The translations under genes were made by a program, and so were the position numbers. The notes under the pieces were generated by a model that saw only the letters and a list, made by a program, of their open reading frames with translations, was not told where the DNA came from and did no database searches. This document shows, in pieces, positions 23,810-32,117 of a stretch of 64,000 bases of DNA. The stretch lies in contig JBJMJD010000105.1 in the NCBI GenBank assembly GCA_045806525.1, positions 1 through 64,000 on the forward strand. Reading direction: 5' to 3'. Each line of letters opens with the position of its first letter. Within the stretch, counting starts at the first letter, position 1. This DNA is from JAICYJ01 sp045806525. Its GTDB lineage: Bacteria > Actinomycetota > Thermoleophilia > Gaiellales > JAICJC01.

Positions 23810-26170
23810 CTAGCTGATGGCGACGTGCCGGGAGGGCGACACCGCGCTCATCCAGGCGTGCGACGCGCCACCGGCGTAGCTCCAGCGCAGGTACGCCGCG
23901 CCCGGGCTGGTGAAGTGCACCTTGCGCGAGTAGCCGCCGCGCCGGTTGACGGCGACGGAGGCGACGGTGCGCCAGGCGCCGCTGGCCTTTCTCCGCACCT
24001 GCAGCCGCACCCGGGCGCCGTGCATGTTCGGCGTCGACTTGCCGCCGAAGGTGAACGAGGTGCCGCGGCGGACGCTGGCGCGCGACGCCTTCGAGCCCAG
24101 GCGCGGGATCACGTGGATGGTCGTGCCCGCCGCCGTCAGGCCCTGCTGCGTGTCCGAGCCTGGGAAGACCGCCTGCCAGGTGAGGTTACGCCGCAGCTGG
24201 GTGGTGAGCGCGAAGCTCCAGATGCCGCTCGAGTCGGTCTGGTCGCGGTACCAGAAGATCCTGTTGCCCTCGCGGAGCTCGACGTAGACGCGCCGGTTCG
24301 CGATCGGTGCGTCGCCCGAGTCCGTGAGCGTGCCGGTAAGTGTGACCTGCTGCCCGTACTTGATTGTCCTGGTGGTGGTGGGGCTGGTGACGACCAGATT
24401 GGTCGCGTCCGGGCCGACCGGCGAGGGCTTGAACGCCGCCAGAGCGAGCGCCAGCGCGTCGGCCTTGGGGGAGCCCAGCCCCGTCGCGGGGTCATAGCCC
24501 ACGGCGGCCTGGTAGAGGCCCGAGCCGTTGATGCTGTTGTTGCCCACGGTGACGTCCCAGAACATGCTCGGGTCGCTGTAGAGGAAGGGGTTCGCGAAAC
24601 CCATGCGATGACCCCCGTTCTGGAGCGAGGAGCTGTTCGCGTCGGCCGTGATGGCGGCCATCAGCGGCGCGCCGGCGCTGGTGCCGCCGACCGGGAACCA
24701 GGGGACGCCGCTCGGGCAGCCCGAGGCTGTCGAGGTGCACTCGATGATGTAGCCGGTGTTGGGCTGGGCGTCGAGTGCGATGTCTGGCACCTGCCGGCAG
24801 AAGCCGGTGGGGTTGCCGCACTTGGTGCCATTGTCGTAGCTGCGATGCGGGTTGCCGCTCTGGTAGGAGGGTTGCGACCAGTTCCGGGAGATGCCGCCGC
24901 CGCCGTGACTCCAGGCGGTGCTGTCGGCGCCGTTGGCCGAGTGCAGTGCGGTGCCGCCGACGCCGGTCACGAACGGCTGAGATGCGGGGTCGTCGACGAC
25001 CAGCTGCTTGTCGCTGGGCAGCAGCGGCTCGCAGTCGCTGGACCCGGAGTCGCCGGATGCGGCGAAGAAGGAAAGGCCGGCGGCGGCGGCCAGCTGCAGC
25101 TGGTCCGATTCTGCCTGCAGGAACGACGGTGGCAGGGCGTCCTCGCAGAGGCCCCAGCTATCGCTGACGATGAAGGTGTTGGTGGTGTCTTTCGTGCTGA
25201 TCATGCGGTCGACCATGGGCAGGATCTGGGCGATGCTGTTGGGCGCCGTGTAGACCTCGACGCTGCTGAGATGGGGCGCATTGGACAGCGCCACCTCGAT
25301 GTCGAGCTCGGCCTCGATCGCCCCGCTCATCGTGCTGCTGCCGCCGTTGATGGGCCGGGTGTGCACAGGGGTGGTCAGGCCGAAGCAGGACTTGAACGCT
25401 GAGATGTCCGAGGCCTTGAAGTTGGTGAACTCGACCAGCGCGATCGACTCACCGGTGCCGTCGTAGCCGTTCTGGATCAGGGAGCGGTGGCCGTAGGCGG
25501 TGGCCAGGTCGCCGGGCAGGTAGCCGCCGTAGAAGTGCTTGGCTCGGGACGCGGCGGTGCAGGGCGCGGGGACAGTGGTCTGCGGTGTGAGCTCCGGCCC
25601 GGTGGCCAGGCTGTGCAGCTTGGTGGCGGTGTCGAGGCCGGTGACCGAGGACACCAGCGGCGTGATCGCTGCCGGCAGCCGCACGGCGGCGTCCGGGGCG
25701 CGGAAGAGGTGGCCGTCGGCTGCGCGGTAAGTGGACAGGCCGACGTGGAAGGCGCGCGAGGCGGCGGCCGCGCTGCCGTGGAAGCTGAGCGTGAGCAGGC
25801 CGTTGCGTTCCAGCTGCAGCCCCTGTCCGCGCATGTAGGCCAGGACCGCGGCCCGGCCGGCCGGGCTGGGCGCGAACAGCGACCGCAGCTCGGCCGTGGT
25901 CATCGGCTTCGAGCCGCTGGAGGTGCGCGCGCTGTAGGCCAGCAGCGAGGCGTTTCGGGGCTTCAGCGACACGGTCACGTCGATCGGCCGGGCGGCTGCG
26001 GTCGGCGCGAGGCGGGCGGCTCCGCGCAGGGCCGGCAGGGCGCTGCCGGGGACGGCTCGCAGGGTTGGCGCGACCGGGGGTCGGGTGTTGGCCGCGGCGG
26101 CCCCGGAGCCGGAAACGAGCGCGAGCATCGAGAGCGCGACGACCAGCGGCCGCGAAAGGGGAGTCCGCAT
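23810..26170 (-). CDS. Secreted S53 (sedolisin/kumamolisin) serine protease
   Basis: About 786 residues. Signal peptide at 1-28 (hydrophobic run ending GAAAA). A pro-kumamolisin propeptide spans about 40-200. The S53 catalytic domain follows: Glu286 and Asp290 (ExxxD in EAELDIEVAL), oxyanion Asp374 in SGDSG and nucleophile Ser498 in GGTSAGAP, a complete sedolisin set. The calcium site at the end is WDVTVGNN with GYDPATGLGSP. After about residue 560 come roughly 200 residues of Ig-like and beta-rich sequence, probably for binding. Sedolisins work in acidic surroundings after self-cleavage. The ATG at 26170 begins a clean signal peptide; a TTG 36 nt upstream is less likely. Confidence 0.93.
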   Translation of the reverse strand: MRTPLSRPLVVALSMLALVSGSGAAAANTRPPVAPTLRAVPGSALPALRGAARLAPTAAARPIDVTVSLKPRNASLLAYSARTSSGSKPMTTAELRSLFAPSPAGRAAVLAYMRGQGLQLERNGLLTLSFHGSAAAASRAFHVGLSTYRAADGHLFRAPDAAVRLPAAITPLVSSVTGLDTATKLHSLATGPELTPQTTVPAPCTAASRAKHFYGGYLPGDLATAYGHRSLIQNGYDGTGESIALVEFTNFKASDISAFKSCFGLTTPVHTRPINGGSSTMSGAIEAELDIEVALSNAPHLSSVEVYTAPNSIAQILPMVDRMISTKDTTNTFIVSDSWGLCEDALPPSFLQAESDQLQLAAAAGLSFFAASGDSGSSDCEPLLPSDKQLVVDDPASQPFVTGVGGTALHSANGADSTAWSHGGGGISRNWSQPSYQSGNPHRSYDNGTKCGNPTGFCRQVPDIALDAQPNTGYIIECTSTASGCPSGVPWFPVGGTSAGAPLMAAITADANSSSLQNGGHRMGFANPFLYSDPSMFWDVTVGNNSINGSGLYQAAVGYDPATGLGSPKADALALALAAFKPSPVGPDATNLVVTSPTTTRTIKYGQQVTLTGTLTDSGDAPIANRRVYVELREGNRIFWYRDQTDSSGIWSFALTTQLRRNLTWQAVFPGSDTQQGLTAAGTTIHVIPRLGSKASRASVRRGTSFTFGGKSTPNMHGARVRLQVRRKASGAWRTVASVAVNRRGGYSRKVHFTSPGAAYLRWSYAGGASHAWMSAVSPSRHVAIS

Positions 26171-26257
26171 CACCTCATTCTGCGTGCAGCGGCTCGGATT
26201 GTCCAATGTTCGCTCTGTGGCTTCAACGGCCGTCCAACACAGGTATCTCGAGCGAAC

Positions 26258-27175
26258 CTATACGCCGAGCTCTCGCAGCAGCGCCCGGTTGTGTGCCTGG
26301 TCGTCGGCCAGCATCTCGACCGTCTGGCCGGGTTGAATAAGGCGGTCCTGCTCGACCACCAGCCACGAGTCATAGCCGCTGCCACGCAGCCGCTCGAGCA
26401 CCGCCGGCATATCCACGCTGCCCTCGCCGAAGCGGCAGAAGACGCCGCGCCGCCACGCCTCGCGCAGGCCCAGACCGCTGGTGCGGATCTGTTCCATCAC
26501 CGCGCCGTCGACGTCCTTCAGGTGCACGTGGCTGACCAGCTCGCCGTAGGTGTCCAGGAACGCGAGTGGGTCGCCGCCGCCGAATGAGGAGTGCCCGCTG
26601 TCGAAGCACAAGCCGATCAGCGATGTGTCCATCCGCTCGGCGAAGCGGTCGATCTCGCGCGGCGTCTCCACGTAGGTGCCACCGTGGTAATGGAAGGCGG
26701 CGGCGTACCCGCGCGCGTGGCAGAGCTCGGCGGCGCGGTGCGCGTTCGCCACCAGCAGGTCGAACCGGGCCTCGCCCAGCCATGTCGCGGGCAGCTCCTC
26801 GATACGCCCGGCGCCGGCCAGCCGGTCGGGCTCGCTGAACGAGTCGGACACCAGCACGACCGGACGCTCATCCCCGTTCGGGCTGGTCTCTTCGAGGATG
26901 CTGAGCGCCTCGTCGAGGAACGCGAAGTCCTCGTCCATGTGCTCGCGGCGGGACAGCCGCATCGGCAGGAACGACCCCACCAAGCTGACGCCGCGTTCCC
27001 TCAGCGCCGCCGCGGTTCCCGCCGGGTCGCCGAAGTAGCCGGGCGGGCCCAACTCGGTGCCCACGTACCCGGCGTCCACCATGGCGTCCAGCACGGCCAC
27101 CGGGTCGGGCAAGCCGTCGTCCTCGGCGGTCAGTTCGAAGATGCCGAATGAGACCGGCGCAGACGCAACCCTCAT
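26258..27175 (-). CDS. iolE: 2-keto-myo-inositol dehydratase (IolE-like)
   Basis: 305 residues, TIM-barrel of the xylose-isomerase-like family. IolE dehydrates scyllo-inosose (2-keto-myo-inositol) to the trihydroxycyclohexanedione used by IolD. Family marks are ASAPVSFGIFEL at the start, YVGTELGPPGYFGD near 36-50, FHYHGGTYVETP, a metal region CFDSGHSSFGGGDP and HVHLKDVDG. The ATG at 27175 overlaps the iolB stop by ATGA and has a GGAAAGGAAA leader. It is the last gene of the leftward iolC-iolB-iolE operon, downstream of a LacI-type operator. The assignment rests on motifs plus gene order. Confidence 0.85.
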   Translation of the reverse strand: MRVASAPVSFGIFELTAEDDGLPDPVAVLDAMVDAGYVGTELGPPGYFGDPAGTAAALRERGVSLVGSFLPMRLSRREHMDEDFAFLDEALSILEETSPNGDERPVVLVSDSFSEPDRLAGAGRIEELPATWLGEARFDLLVANAHRAAELCHARGYAAAFHYHGGTYVETPREIDRFAERMDTSLIGLCFDSGHSSFGGGDPLAFLDTYGELVSHVHLKDVDGAVMEQIRTSGLGLREAWRRGVFCRFGEGSVDMPAVLERLRGSGYDSWLVVEQDRLIQPGQTVEMLADDQAHNRALLRELGV

Positions 27176-27999
27176 GGTGTTTCCTTTCCTGTTAACGGCG
27201 CCCGGGGGTCCCGTTCCATGTTGGCCCAGGTGCCGCGCGTCCAGGCCAGCTCGGGGTCGTCCTCCGCGGCCATCGATCGCCGCTCCGCGGCCAGTGCGTT
27301 CAGGTAGTAGCCGTGATAGCCATGGGCGGCGCAGAACGGGTGGTAGCCGCGCGGCACCAGCACCACGTCTCCGTCGCGCACGGTCCACGTCTCGTCGAGG
27401 CTGCCGTCGCGGGTGTAGAGGCGCTGGACACCGAACCCCTCGGGTGCGGCGAAGCGGTAGGCGTACACCTCCTCGAGGTCGTTCTCGATCGGCAGCCTCT
27501 CCACCTCATGCTTGTGCGGTGGGTAGGAGGACCAGTTTCCGGCCGGCGTCGACACCTCGACCACCAGTAGCCTGTGTGCGGCGAACTCCGGCGGGATGAT
27601 GTGCGTGATCTGGCGCGTCGCATTCCCCGACCCGCGCACCTCGACCCGCATCGACGAGCCCGCGATCGGCTGCACCGCGCCGGCCTGGTCGCGATCGGCG
27701 CGTGCCGCGCAGCGGGCCAGCCAGCCCTCGCCCTCGACCGTGCAGGTGGTGCCGGGCGGCAGGTACAGCGCGTCGGGCAGCCCGTCGAGCGGGGTCTCCC
27801 GCGTCCCCAGGTCGAACCGCTCGCCCGCCACCGTTGCCGAGAGCCGGCCGCCCAGGTTGACCAGGCAGACCTCGTCCGGGCCGGTGTCGACGCCGGCCGA
27901 GCCGGCGACCGTGGTGGAGCTGTAGGACAGCCACCTCCATCCCGCCGTACCGGGCGTCACCGGCGGAGCGGGGTTTCGCAGCAGTAGGTCGAGCGTCAC
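27172..27999 (-). CDS. iolB: 5-deoxy-glucuronate isomerase IolB
   Basis: 275 residues, double-cupin fold. IolB converts 5-deoxy-glucuronic acid to 2-deoxy-5-keto-gluconic acid in inositol breakdown. The family signature GNWSSYPPHKHE (about 160-171) supplies metal-binding His residues and a Glu. Further conserved blocks are EEVYAYRFAAPEGFGVQRLYT and VLVPRGYHPFCAAHGYHGYYLN. The GTG at 27999 overlaps the kinase stop (GTGA). IolB is a distinctive family, so it anchors the identification of the whole cluster as inositol catabolism. Confidence 0.95.
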   Translation of the reverse strand: MTLDLLLRNPAPPVTPGTAGWRWLSYSSTTVAGSAGVDTGPDEVCLVNLGGRLSATVAGERFDLGTRETPLDGLPDALYLPPGTTCTVEGEGWLARCAARADRDQAGAVQPIAGSSMRVEVRGSGNATRQITHIIPPEFAAHRLLVVEVSTPAGNWSSYPPHKHEVERLPIENDLEEVYAYRFAAPEGFGVQRLYTRDGSLDETWTVRDGDVVLVPRGYHPFCAAHGYHGYYLNALAAERRSMAAEDDPELAWTRGTWANMERDPRAPLTGKETP

Positions 28000-28919
28000 G
28001 ACACGTCTCCCTCGGTTGGCATTGCGATCGAGCAGCCCAGGCGCGCGGCCACGTGCGCACCGGCCCGGTTGGCCACGACGGCAGCCGCCGCGGGCTGATC
28101 GCCGCGCAGCAGACGCCAGCCGAAGGCGGCGGCGAACGCGTCACCGGCGCCGAGGCCGTTCACCACGTCGACCGGGTGGGGCGGCACCACGGCCGGCTCC
28201 TGCCCGGCGACGTACACCGTCACACCGCGGCCACCGTGCTTGTTGGCGACGACGCCGACGCCCATATCAAGCAGCCGGGAGGCGTCGGCCGTGCCCACGG
28301 CCGCGGTCAGCTCTTCGTCGGAGCCGAGCGCCACGCCGGCATGGCGTGCGGCGTCGCGCATGCAGGCGGCGTACTCGACCGGGTCGTCCCACAGCACTGG
28401 CCGCCAGTCGAGGTCGAGCACCGTGGTGCCGGCGCCTCCGGCCCGCGCCTCAAGCAGCGACTGGGTGGCCAGGCGGGACGGCTCGATGGCGAAGCCCGTG
28501 CCGCTGACGTAGGCCAGCGGCGCCGCGGCCAGGGCCTCCAGATCGAGCGACCCGACCGCCAGCTCCCAGTCGGGACAGGTGGGCGTGCGGTAGAAGGTGA
28601 TCGGGAAGTTGTCCGGCGGCCATGCCTCGCAGAAGGCAAGTGCTGTGCGCAGCGTGGGGTGGGTGCCCAGCCAGCGGCAATCCACTCCCTGCGCGGTCAG
28701 CCAGTCGCGCACGTAGCGGCCGTGGCCGTCGTCTCCCACGGCCGAGACGATCGCGGTGCGCACACCCAGGCGGGCAAGCCCGGTGGCGACGTTGCCGGCG
28801 AACCCGCCGACGTACTTGTGGAAGCCTTCGACCTGCTCGAGCGGCACCCGCAGCTGCATCGGGTAGAGGTCGACGCAGACGCGGCCCATCACCACCGCCT
28901 CCAGCTCCGTGGCGCGCAT
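27996..28919 (-). CDS. iolC: 5-dehydro-2-deoxygluconokinase (IolC-like PfkB kinase)
   Basis: 307 residues, PfkB family. IolC phosphorylates 2-deoxy-5-keto-gluconate at C6. Seen: VMGRVCVDLYPMQL at the start (the IolC-style first strand), the substrate loop YVGGFAGNVATGLARLG, FYRTPTCPDW and the catalytic NGLGAGDAFAAAFG near 255-268. It lacks the fused DUF2090 aldolase domain found in some IolC proteins; a free class I aldolase is encoded at 38148. The ATG at 28919 sits 6 nt after a TATGGT box, with a LacI-type palindrome over the -35 position. It heads the leftward iolCBE operon. Confidence 0.9.
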   Translation of the reverse strand: MRATELEAVVMGRVCVDLYPMQLRVPLEQVEGFHKYVGGFAGNVATGLARLGVRTAIVSAVGDDGHGRYVRDWLTAQGVDCRWLGTHPTLRTALAFCEAWPPDNFPITFYRTPTCPDWELAVGSLDLEALAAAPLAYVSGTGFAIEPSRLATQSLLEARAGGAGTTVLDLDWRPVLWDDPVEYAACMRDAARHAGVALGSDEELTAAVGTADASRLLDMGVGVVANKHGGRGVTVYVAGQEPAVVPPHPVDVVNGLGAGDAFAAAFGWRLLRGDQPAAAAVVANRAGAHVAARLGCSIAMPTEGDVS

Positions 28920-28925
28920 GGGCGC

Positions 28926-28931
28926 ACCATA
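28926..28931 (-). promoter_or_regulatory. -10 box TATGGT of the iolCBE operon
   Basis: On the minus strand TATGGT ends 6 nt before the iolC ATG, giving a leaderless transcript. The palindrome 28938-28957 begins 7 bp upstream and covers the -35 region. Confidence 0.55.
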
Positions 28932-28937
28932 CGTCAA

Positions 28938-28957
28938 TGGTTGAAACGTTTCAACCA
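28938..28957. promoter_or_regulatory. LacI-type operator, 20-bp perfect palindrome TGGTTGAAACGTTTCAACCA
   Basis: The site is perfectly symmetric about a central CG, the hallmark of LacI-family operators. It overlaps the expected -35 element of the iolC promoter, so bound repressor would exclude polymerase. The LacI gene at 30085 is the natural partner. A second site sharing its 16-bp core lies 160 bp to the right. Confidence 0.85.
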
Positions 28958-29059
28958 CGGTCGACAAACGCATCTCATGCCGGGCAGAGTCCTGTCGCGG
29001 GATGGTGGGCGACCTGGCGGCAGGGCCGGGGCGCGGCTGGAGGGGCTCGGGGCGGCGAC

Positions 29060-29091
29060 TTGACAACCTCGACCTCGAGGCAGAAGATACG
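29060..29091 (+). promoter_or_regulatory. Probable promoter of the rightward inositol operon
   Basis: TTGACA (29060-29065) matches the -35 consensus exactly. The -10 is poor: AGATAC or GATACG at spacings of 19-20. The operator at 29098-29113 would then lie at the transcription start. Confidence 0.4.
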
Positions 29092-29097
29092 CGACCA

Positions 29098-29113
29098 GTT
29101 GAAACGTTTCAAC
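29098..29113. promoter_or_regulatory. LacI-type operator, 16-bp perfect palindrome GTTGAAACGTTTCAAC
   Basis: This shares the full 16-bp core of the 28938 site. It is placed just downstream of the TTGACA promoter and before the Shine-Dalgarno GGAG (29125-29128) of the rightward operon, which includes the LacI gene itself, so autoregulation is expected. The two sites are 160 bp apart centre to centre and could be bridged by a looped repressor. Confidence 0.85.
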
Positions 29114-29146
29114 AGCGACCGTTCGGAGCTCTAACTGCGGATCGGC

Positions 29147-30088
29147 GTGTTCAACGACGGGTTGGCCCACCTCTCGCGCGCGGATGCCTTCGCCTGGTGT
29201 GCCGAACAGCAGCTGGCCGCGATCGAGATGGGCGTCGGCGGTTGGGCCAAGGCCGCCCACCAGCTGCCGCTCGACCAGCTGCTGCGCGAGCCCGGTGAGC
29301 GCGACCGGCTGGCCGGCGAGCTGACCGAGCACGGGCTGGCGCTGTCATGCGTGAACGCAGCCGGCAACCCGCTGCACCCCGATCCGGCCGTTGGCCCGCA
29401 CCACGCGGCGCTGCTGCGGGGGGCGGTCGAGCTGGCCGCACTGCTGGGCGTCGACCGGGTGGTGACGATGAGCGGCTGTCCAGGCGGCCGCGACGGCGGC
29501 ACCAGTCCCGTGTTCGCCCCCTGGGCCCTGACCCCGGACGACGAGCCGCTCTGGAATTGGCAGTACGAGCAGCGGCTGGCGCCGTTCTGGAGAGAGTTGG
29601 GCGCGTGGGCGCGCGAGTCCGCGCCGTCGGTGCTGATCTGCCTCGAATTACACGCCGGCGCCTCCGCCTACAGCCCCGGCGGCTACGTGCGGATTGCCGA
29701 GGCAGGGGGCGACAACATCCGCGTCAACTTCGACCCCAGCCACTTCTGGTGGCAGGGCATCGACCCGCTTCGGGTGCTCGACCAGGTTGGCGACCGGGTC
29801 GGGTTCAGCCACGGCAAGGACACGCTGCTGCACCCTGACCGGATCGCCGACCACGGCGTCTTCGACTTCCGCTTTCCGGTCGATCCGGACATCGCTCCCT
29901 GGCACTTCGCTTCGGTCGGCGGCGGCCGTGGGGTAGACGAGTGGTCGCGGCTGCTTGCTGCGCTGCACTCTGCCGGCTACCGCGGCGACGTCTCCATCGA
30001 GCACGAGGATCCCCGGGTCGACGCCGAGCAGGGCATCCGCGAGTCGCACGCGGTGCTGCGGACGGCGCTGGCCGGGGTGCCCGCGTGA
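29147..30088 (+). CDS. TIM-barrel sugar isomerase/epimerase of the inositol operon (IolI/IolE-like)
   Basis: 313 residues counted from the GTG at 29147, xylose-isomerase-like TIM-barrel. Metal-site blocks are visible: CLELHAGAS (Glu), VNFDPSHFWWQGIDP (Asp, His), GFSHGKDT (His) and SIEHEDP (Glu). The family includes IolI (inosose isomerase) and D-psicose epimerases; which reaction applies is not clear. The true start may be a CTG at 29135: it gives MRIGVFNDG, a normal family beginning, and GGAG lies 6 nt before it, against 18 nt for the GTG. It is the first gene of the rightward operon and overlaps the LacI gene by GTGA. Confidence 0.78.
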   Translation: MFNDGLAHLSRADAFAWCAEQQLAAIEMGVGGWAKAAHQLPLDQLLREPGERDRLAGELTEHGLALSCVNAAGNPLHPDPAVGPHHAALLRGAVELAALLGVDRVVTMSGCPGGRDGGTSPVFAPWALTPDDEPLWNWQYEQRLAPFWRELGAWARESAPSVLICLELHAGASAYSPGGYVRIAEAGGDNIRVNFDPSHFWWQGIDPLRVLDQVGDRVGFSHGKDTLLHPDRIADHGVFDFRFPVDPDIAPWHFASVGGGRGVDEWSRLLAALHSAGYRGDVSIEHEDPRVDAEQGIRESHAVLRTALAGVPA

Positions 30089-31032
30089 GCGCCACCATGC
30101 GCGACGTGGCACGCCGCTCCGGCGTGTCGGTGGCGACGGTCTCCAACGTGCTGCACAACACCGCGCCCGTGGCCGAGCGCACGCGGTTGCGCGTGCTGGA
30201 GGCGATCGAGCAACTCGGCTACCGGCAGAACGAGGTGGCGCGATCGCTGAAGCGCCAGACGACTCACACGCTGGGCGTCTCGATCCCAGATGCGCTCAAC
30301 CCCTTCCACGCCACGCTGGCGCTCGAGGTCGAGCGGCGCGCGCACCGCGACGGGTTCGCTGTGCTGGTGGCCGAGACCGAGAACGATCCCGAGACCGAGA
30401 TGGCGCAGGTGCAGGCCCTGGTGGGCCGGCGCGTGGACGGGGTCATCTTCCCGGCCGTGACAGCAGGCTCGGCAATCCCCAGCGAACTGCTCGACCGCAG
30501 TATCCCGGTGGTCGTGGTGTCGTTCGAGGGCGACGACGAGCGGCTGGGCGTCATCGCGGTGGACGAGTTCGCCGCCATGGACGAGGTGGTGGAGCACCTG
30601 CTCTCGCTCGGCCATCGCCGCATCGCCTTCGCCCACTCCGGCCAGCACGAGGAGCAGGTGGACATCCGTCCTGAGGCGCTGCGGGCGGCCCTGGCGCGGC
30701 GGGGTCTGGAGCCGGTCGCCGGAGTGGCCGCTGCCACCGCCGTCTGCTGCACCAACGACGTGGTCGCGATCGCGCTGCTCGACGAGCTGGAGCGGGGCGG
30801 CCGGCGCGTGCCGCAGGACGTCTCCGTTGTCGGGTTCGACGACATCCCGCTTGCGGCACATGGCCGCATCGACCTCACCACCGTGCGGCAGCCGGCTCGC
30901 GAGATGGGACGGCTGGCCGCGGAGATGGTGCTGAGCGCGATTGCCGACCGGCGCCACGCCGCCGAGCGCGTGGTGATCGCGACCGAGCTGATCGTGCGCG
31001 GTTCCACAGGCCCCGTGGCGGACGCGGCCTGA
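30085..31032 (+). CDS. LacI-family repressor of the inositol genes
   Basis: 315 residues. The N-terminal DNA-binding domain shows the LacI pattern: MRDVARRSGVSVATVSNVLH, then the hinge helix VARSLKR near 50-56. A periplasmic-binding-like effector domain follows (LGVSIPDALNPF, VDGVIFPAV, CTNDVVAIALL, VVGFDDIPLAA). Its likely targets are the two palindromes at 28938 and 29098, with an inositol intermediate as inducer. The GTG at 30085 overlaps the previous stop. An ATG at 30097 is in frame and would remove four residues before the HTH. Confidence 0.93.
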   Translation: MSATMRDVARRSGVSVATVSNVLHNTAPVAERTRLRVLEAIEQLGYRQNEVARSLKRQTTHTLGVSIPDALNPFHATLALEVERRAHRDGFAVLVAETENDPETEMAQVQALVGRRVDGVIFPAVTAGSAIPSELLDRSIPVVVVSFEGDDERLGVIAVDEFAAMDEVVEHLLSLGHRRIAFAHSGQHEEQVDIRPEALRAALARRGLEPVAGVAAATAVCCTNDVVAIALLDELERGGRRVPQDVSVVGFDDIPLAAHGRIDLTTVRQPAREMGRLAAEMVLSAIADRRHAAERVVIATELIVRGSTGPVADAA

Positions 31033-32117
31033 TGGACGTCCGCTACCAGGGCGTGGGCAAGATGTTCAGCGGCGTTCCGGCGCTGATCGACCTCGACCTG
31101 GAGGTGCCGGACGGGAAGTTCCTGGCGCTGCTGGGGCCGAGCGGCTGCGGCAAGACCACAGCCCTGCGGATCCTGGCCGGGCTGGAGGAGCCGACGTCCG
31201 GGCAGGTGTTCATCGGCGGGGACGACGTCACCAAGCTGCAGCCGCGCGAACGCGACGTGGCGATGGTGTTCCAGAGCTATGCGCTCTACCCGCACAAGAA
31301 TGTGGCCGAAAACATCGCCTATCCGCTACGGGTGCGCAAGATCGACAAGCGGGAGCGCGAGTTGCGAGTCGCAAAGGTGGCCGAGCTGCTGTCGATCATG
31401 CCGCTGCTGGGCCGGATGCCACGACAGCTATCCGGCGGCCAGCGACAGCGGGTGGCACTGGCACGCGCGATCGTGCGCGAGCCTCGGGCGTTCCTGATGG
31501 ACGAGCCGCTGTCGAACCTGGACGCGCAGCTGCGGCTGCAGATGCGGATCGAGATCAAGCGGCTGCAACGCGAACTGGCCACCACCACGCTCTACGTGAC
31601 CCACGACCAGGTCGAGGCGATGACCATGGCCGACATGGTGGCAGTGATGCACGAGGGCCGGCTGCAACAGCTGGCGGCCCCAGCCGATCTCTACGCCCAC
31701 CCGGCCAACCTGTTCGTGGCCCGCTTCTGCGGCTCGCCGCCCATGAACGTGCTCTCGGGCGATGTGACGGACGGTGTCTTCGCGCACCCGGCCGGGCGGG
31801 TGCCGCTCGACCGCAGCGACCACAGCGGCCCGGTCAAGCTGGGCTTCAGGCCAGAGCATGCGACCATGGTGCAGCCGGGCACGGCCGGCGCCCTCGCCGC
31901 CGAGGTCTACGTGGTGGAGCCGCTCGGCAACGAGACGCTGTTGGCGCTGCAGATCGGCGATGACCTCATCAACCTGCGCGCGGCCGCCGGAGTCGATCCG
32001 GCGGTCGGCAGCTCGTGCGGCGTCCTGCCGGCCACGCCAAACCTCCGCTTGTTCGACGCCGTCACAGGCTCCGCCATCACCAACGACCGACCCGCAACCG
32101 AAGGAGCGAAAGCATGA
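31032..32117 (+). CDS. Sugar ABC importer ATPase (MsmK/UgpC type)
   Basis: 361 residues. Walker A is GPSGCGKTT near 38, the Q-loop is FQSYALYPH, the signature is LSGGQRQRVALA, Walker B is FLMDEPLSNLD and the switch His is in YVTHDQVEA. A C-terminal OB-fold regulatory domain runs from about 235 to 361. It drives the CUT1 importer encoded directly downstream. Such ATPases can serve several importers, so it may also power the ATPase-less system at 5282-8246. TGATG coupling joins it to the LacI gene. Confidence 0.93.
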   Translation: MDVRYQGVGKMFSGVPALIDLDLEVPDGKFLALLGPSGCGKTTALRILAGLEEPTSGQVFIGGDDVTKLQPRERDVAMVFQSYALYPHKNVAENIAYPLRVRKIDKRERELRVAKVAELLSIMPLLGRMPRQLSGGQRQRVALARAIVREPRAFLMDEPLSNLDAQLRLQMRIEIKRLQRELATTTLYVTHDQVEAMTMADMVAVMHEGRLQQLAAPADLYAHPANLFVARFCGSPPMNVLSGDVTDGVFAHPAGRVPLDRSDHSGPVKLGFRPEHATMVQPGTAGALAAEVYVVEPLGNETLLALQIGDDLINLRAAAGVDPAVGSSCGVLPATPNLRLFDAVTGSAITNDRPATEGAKA

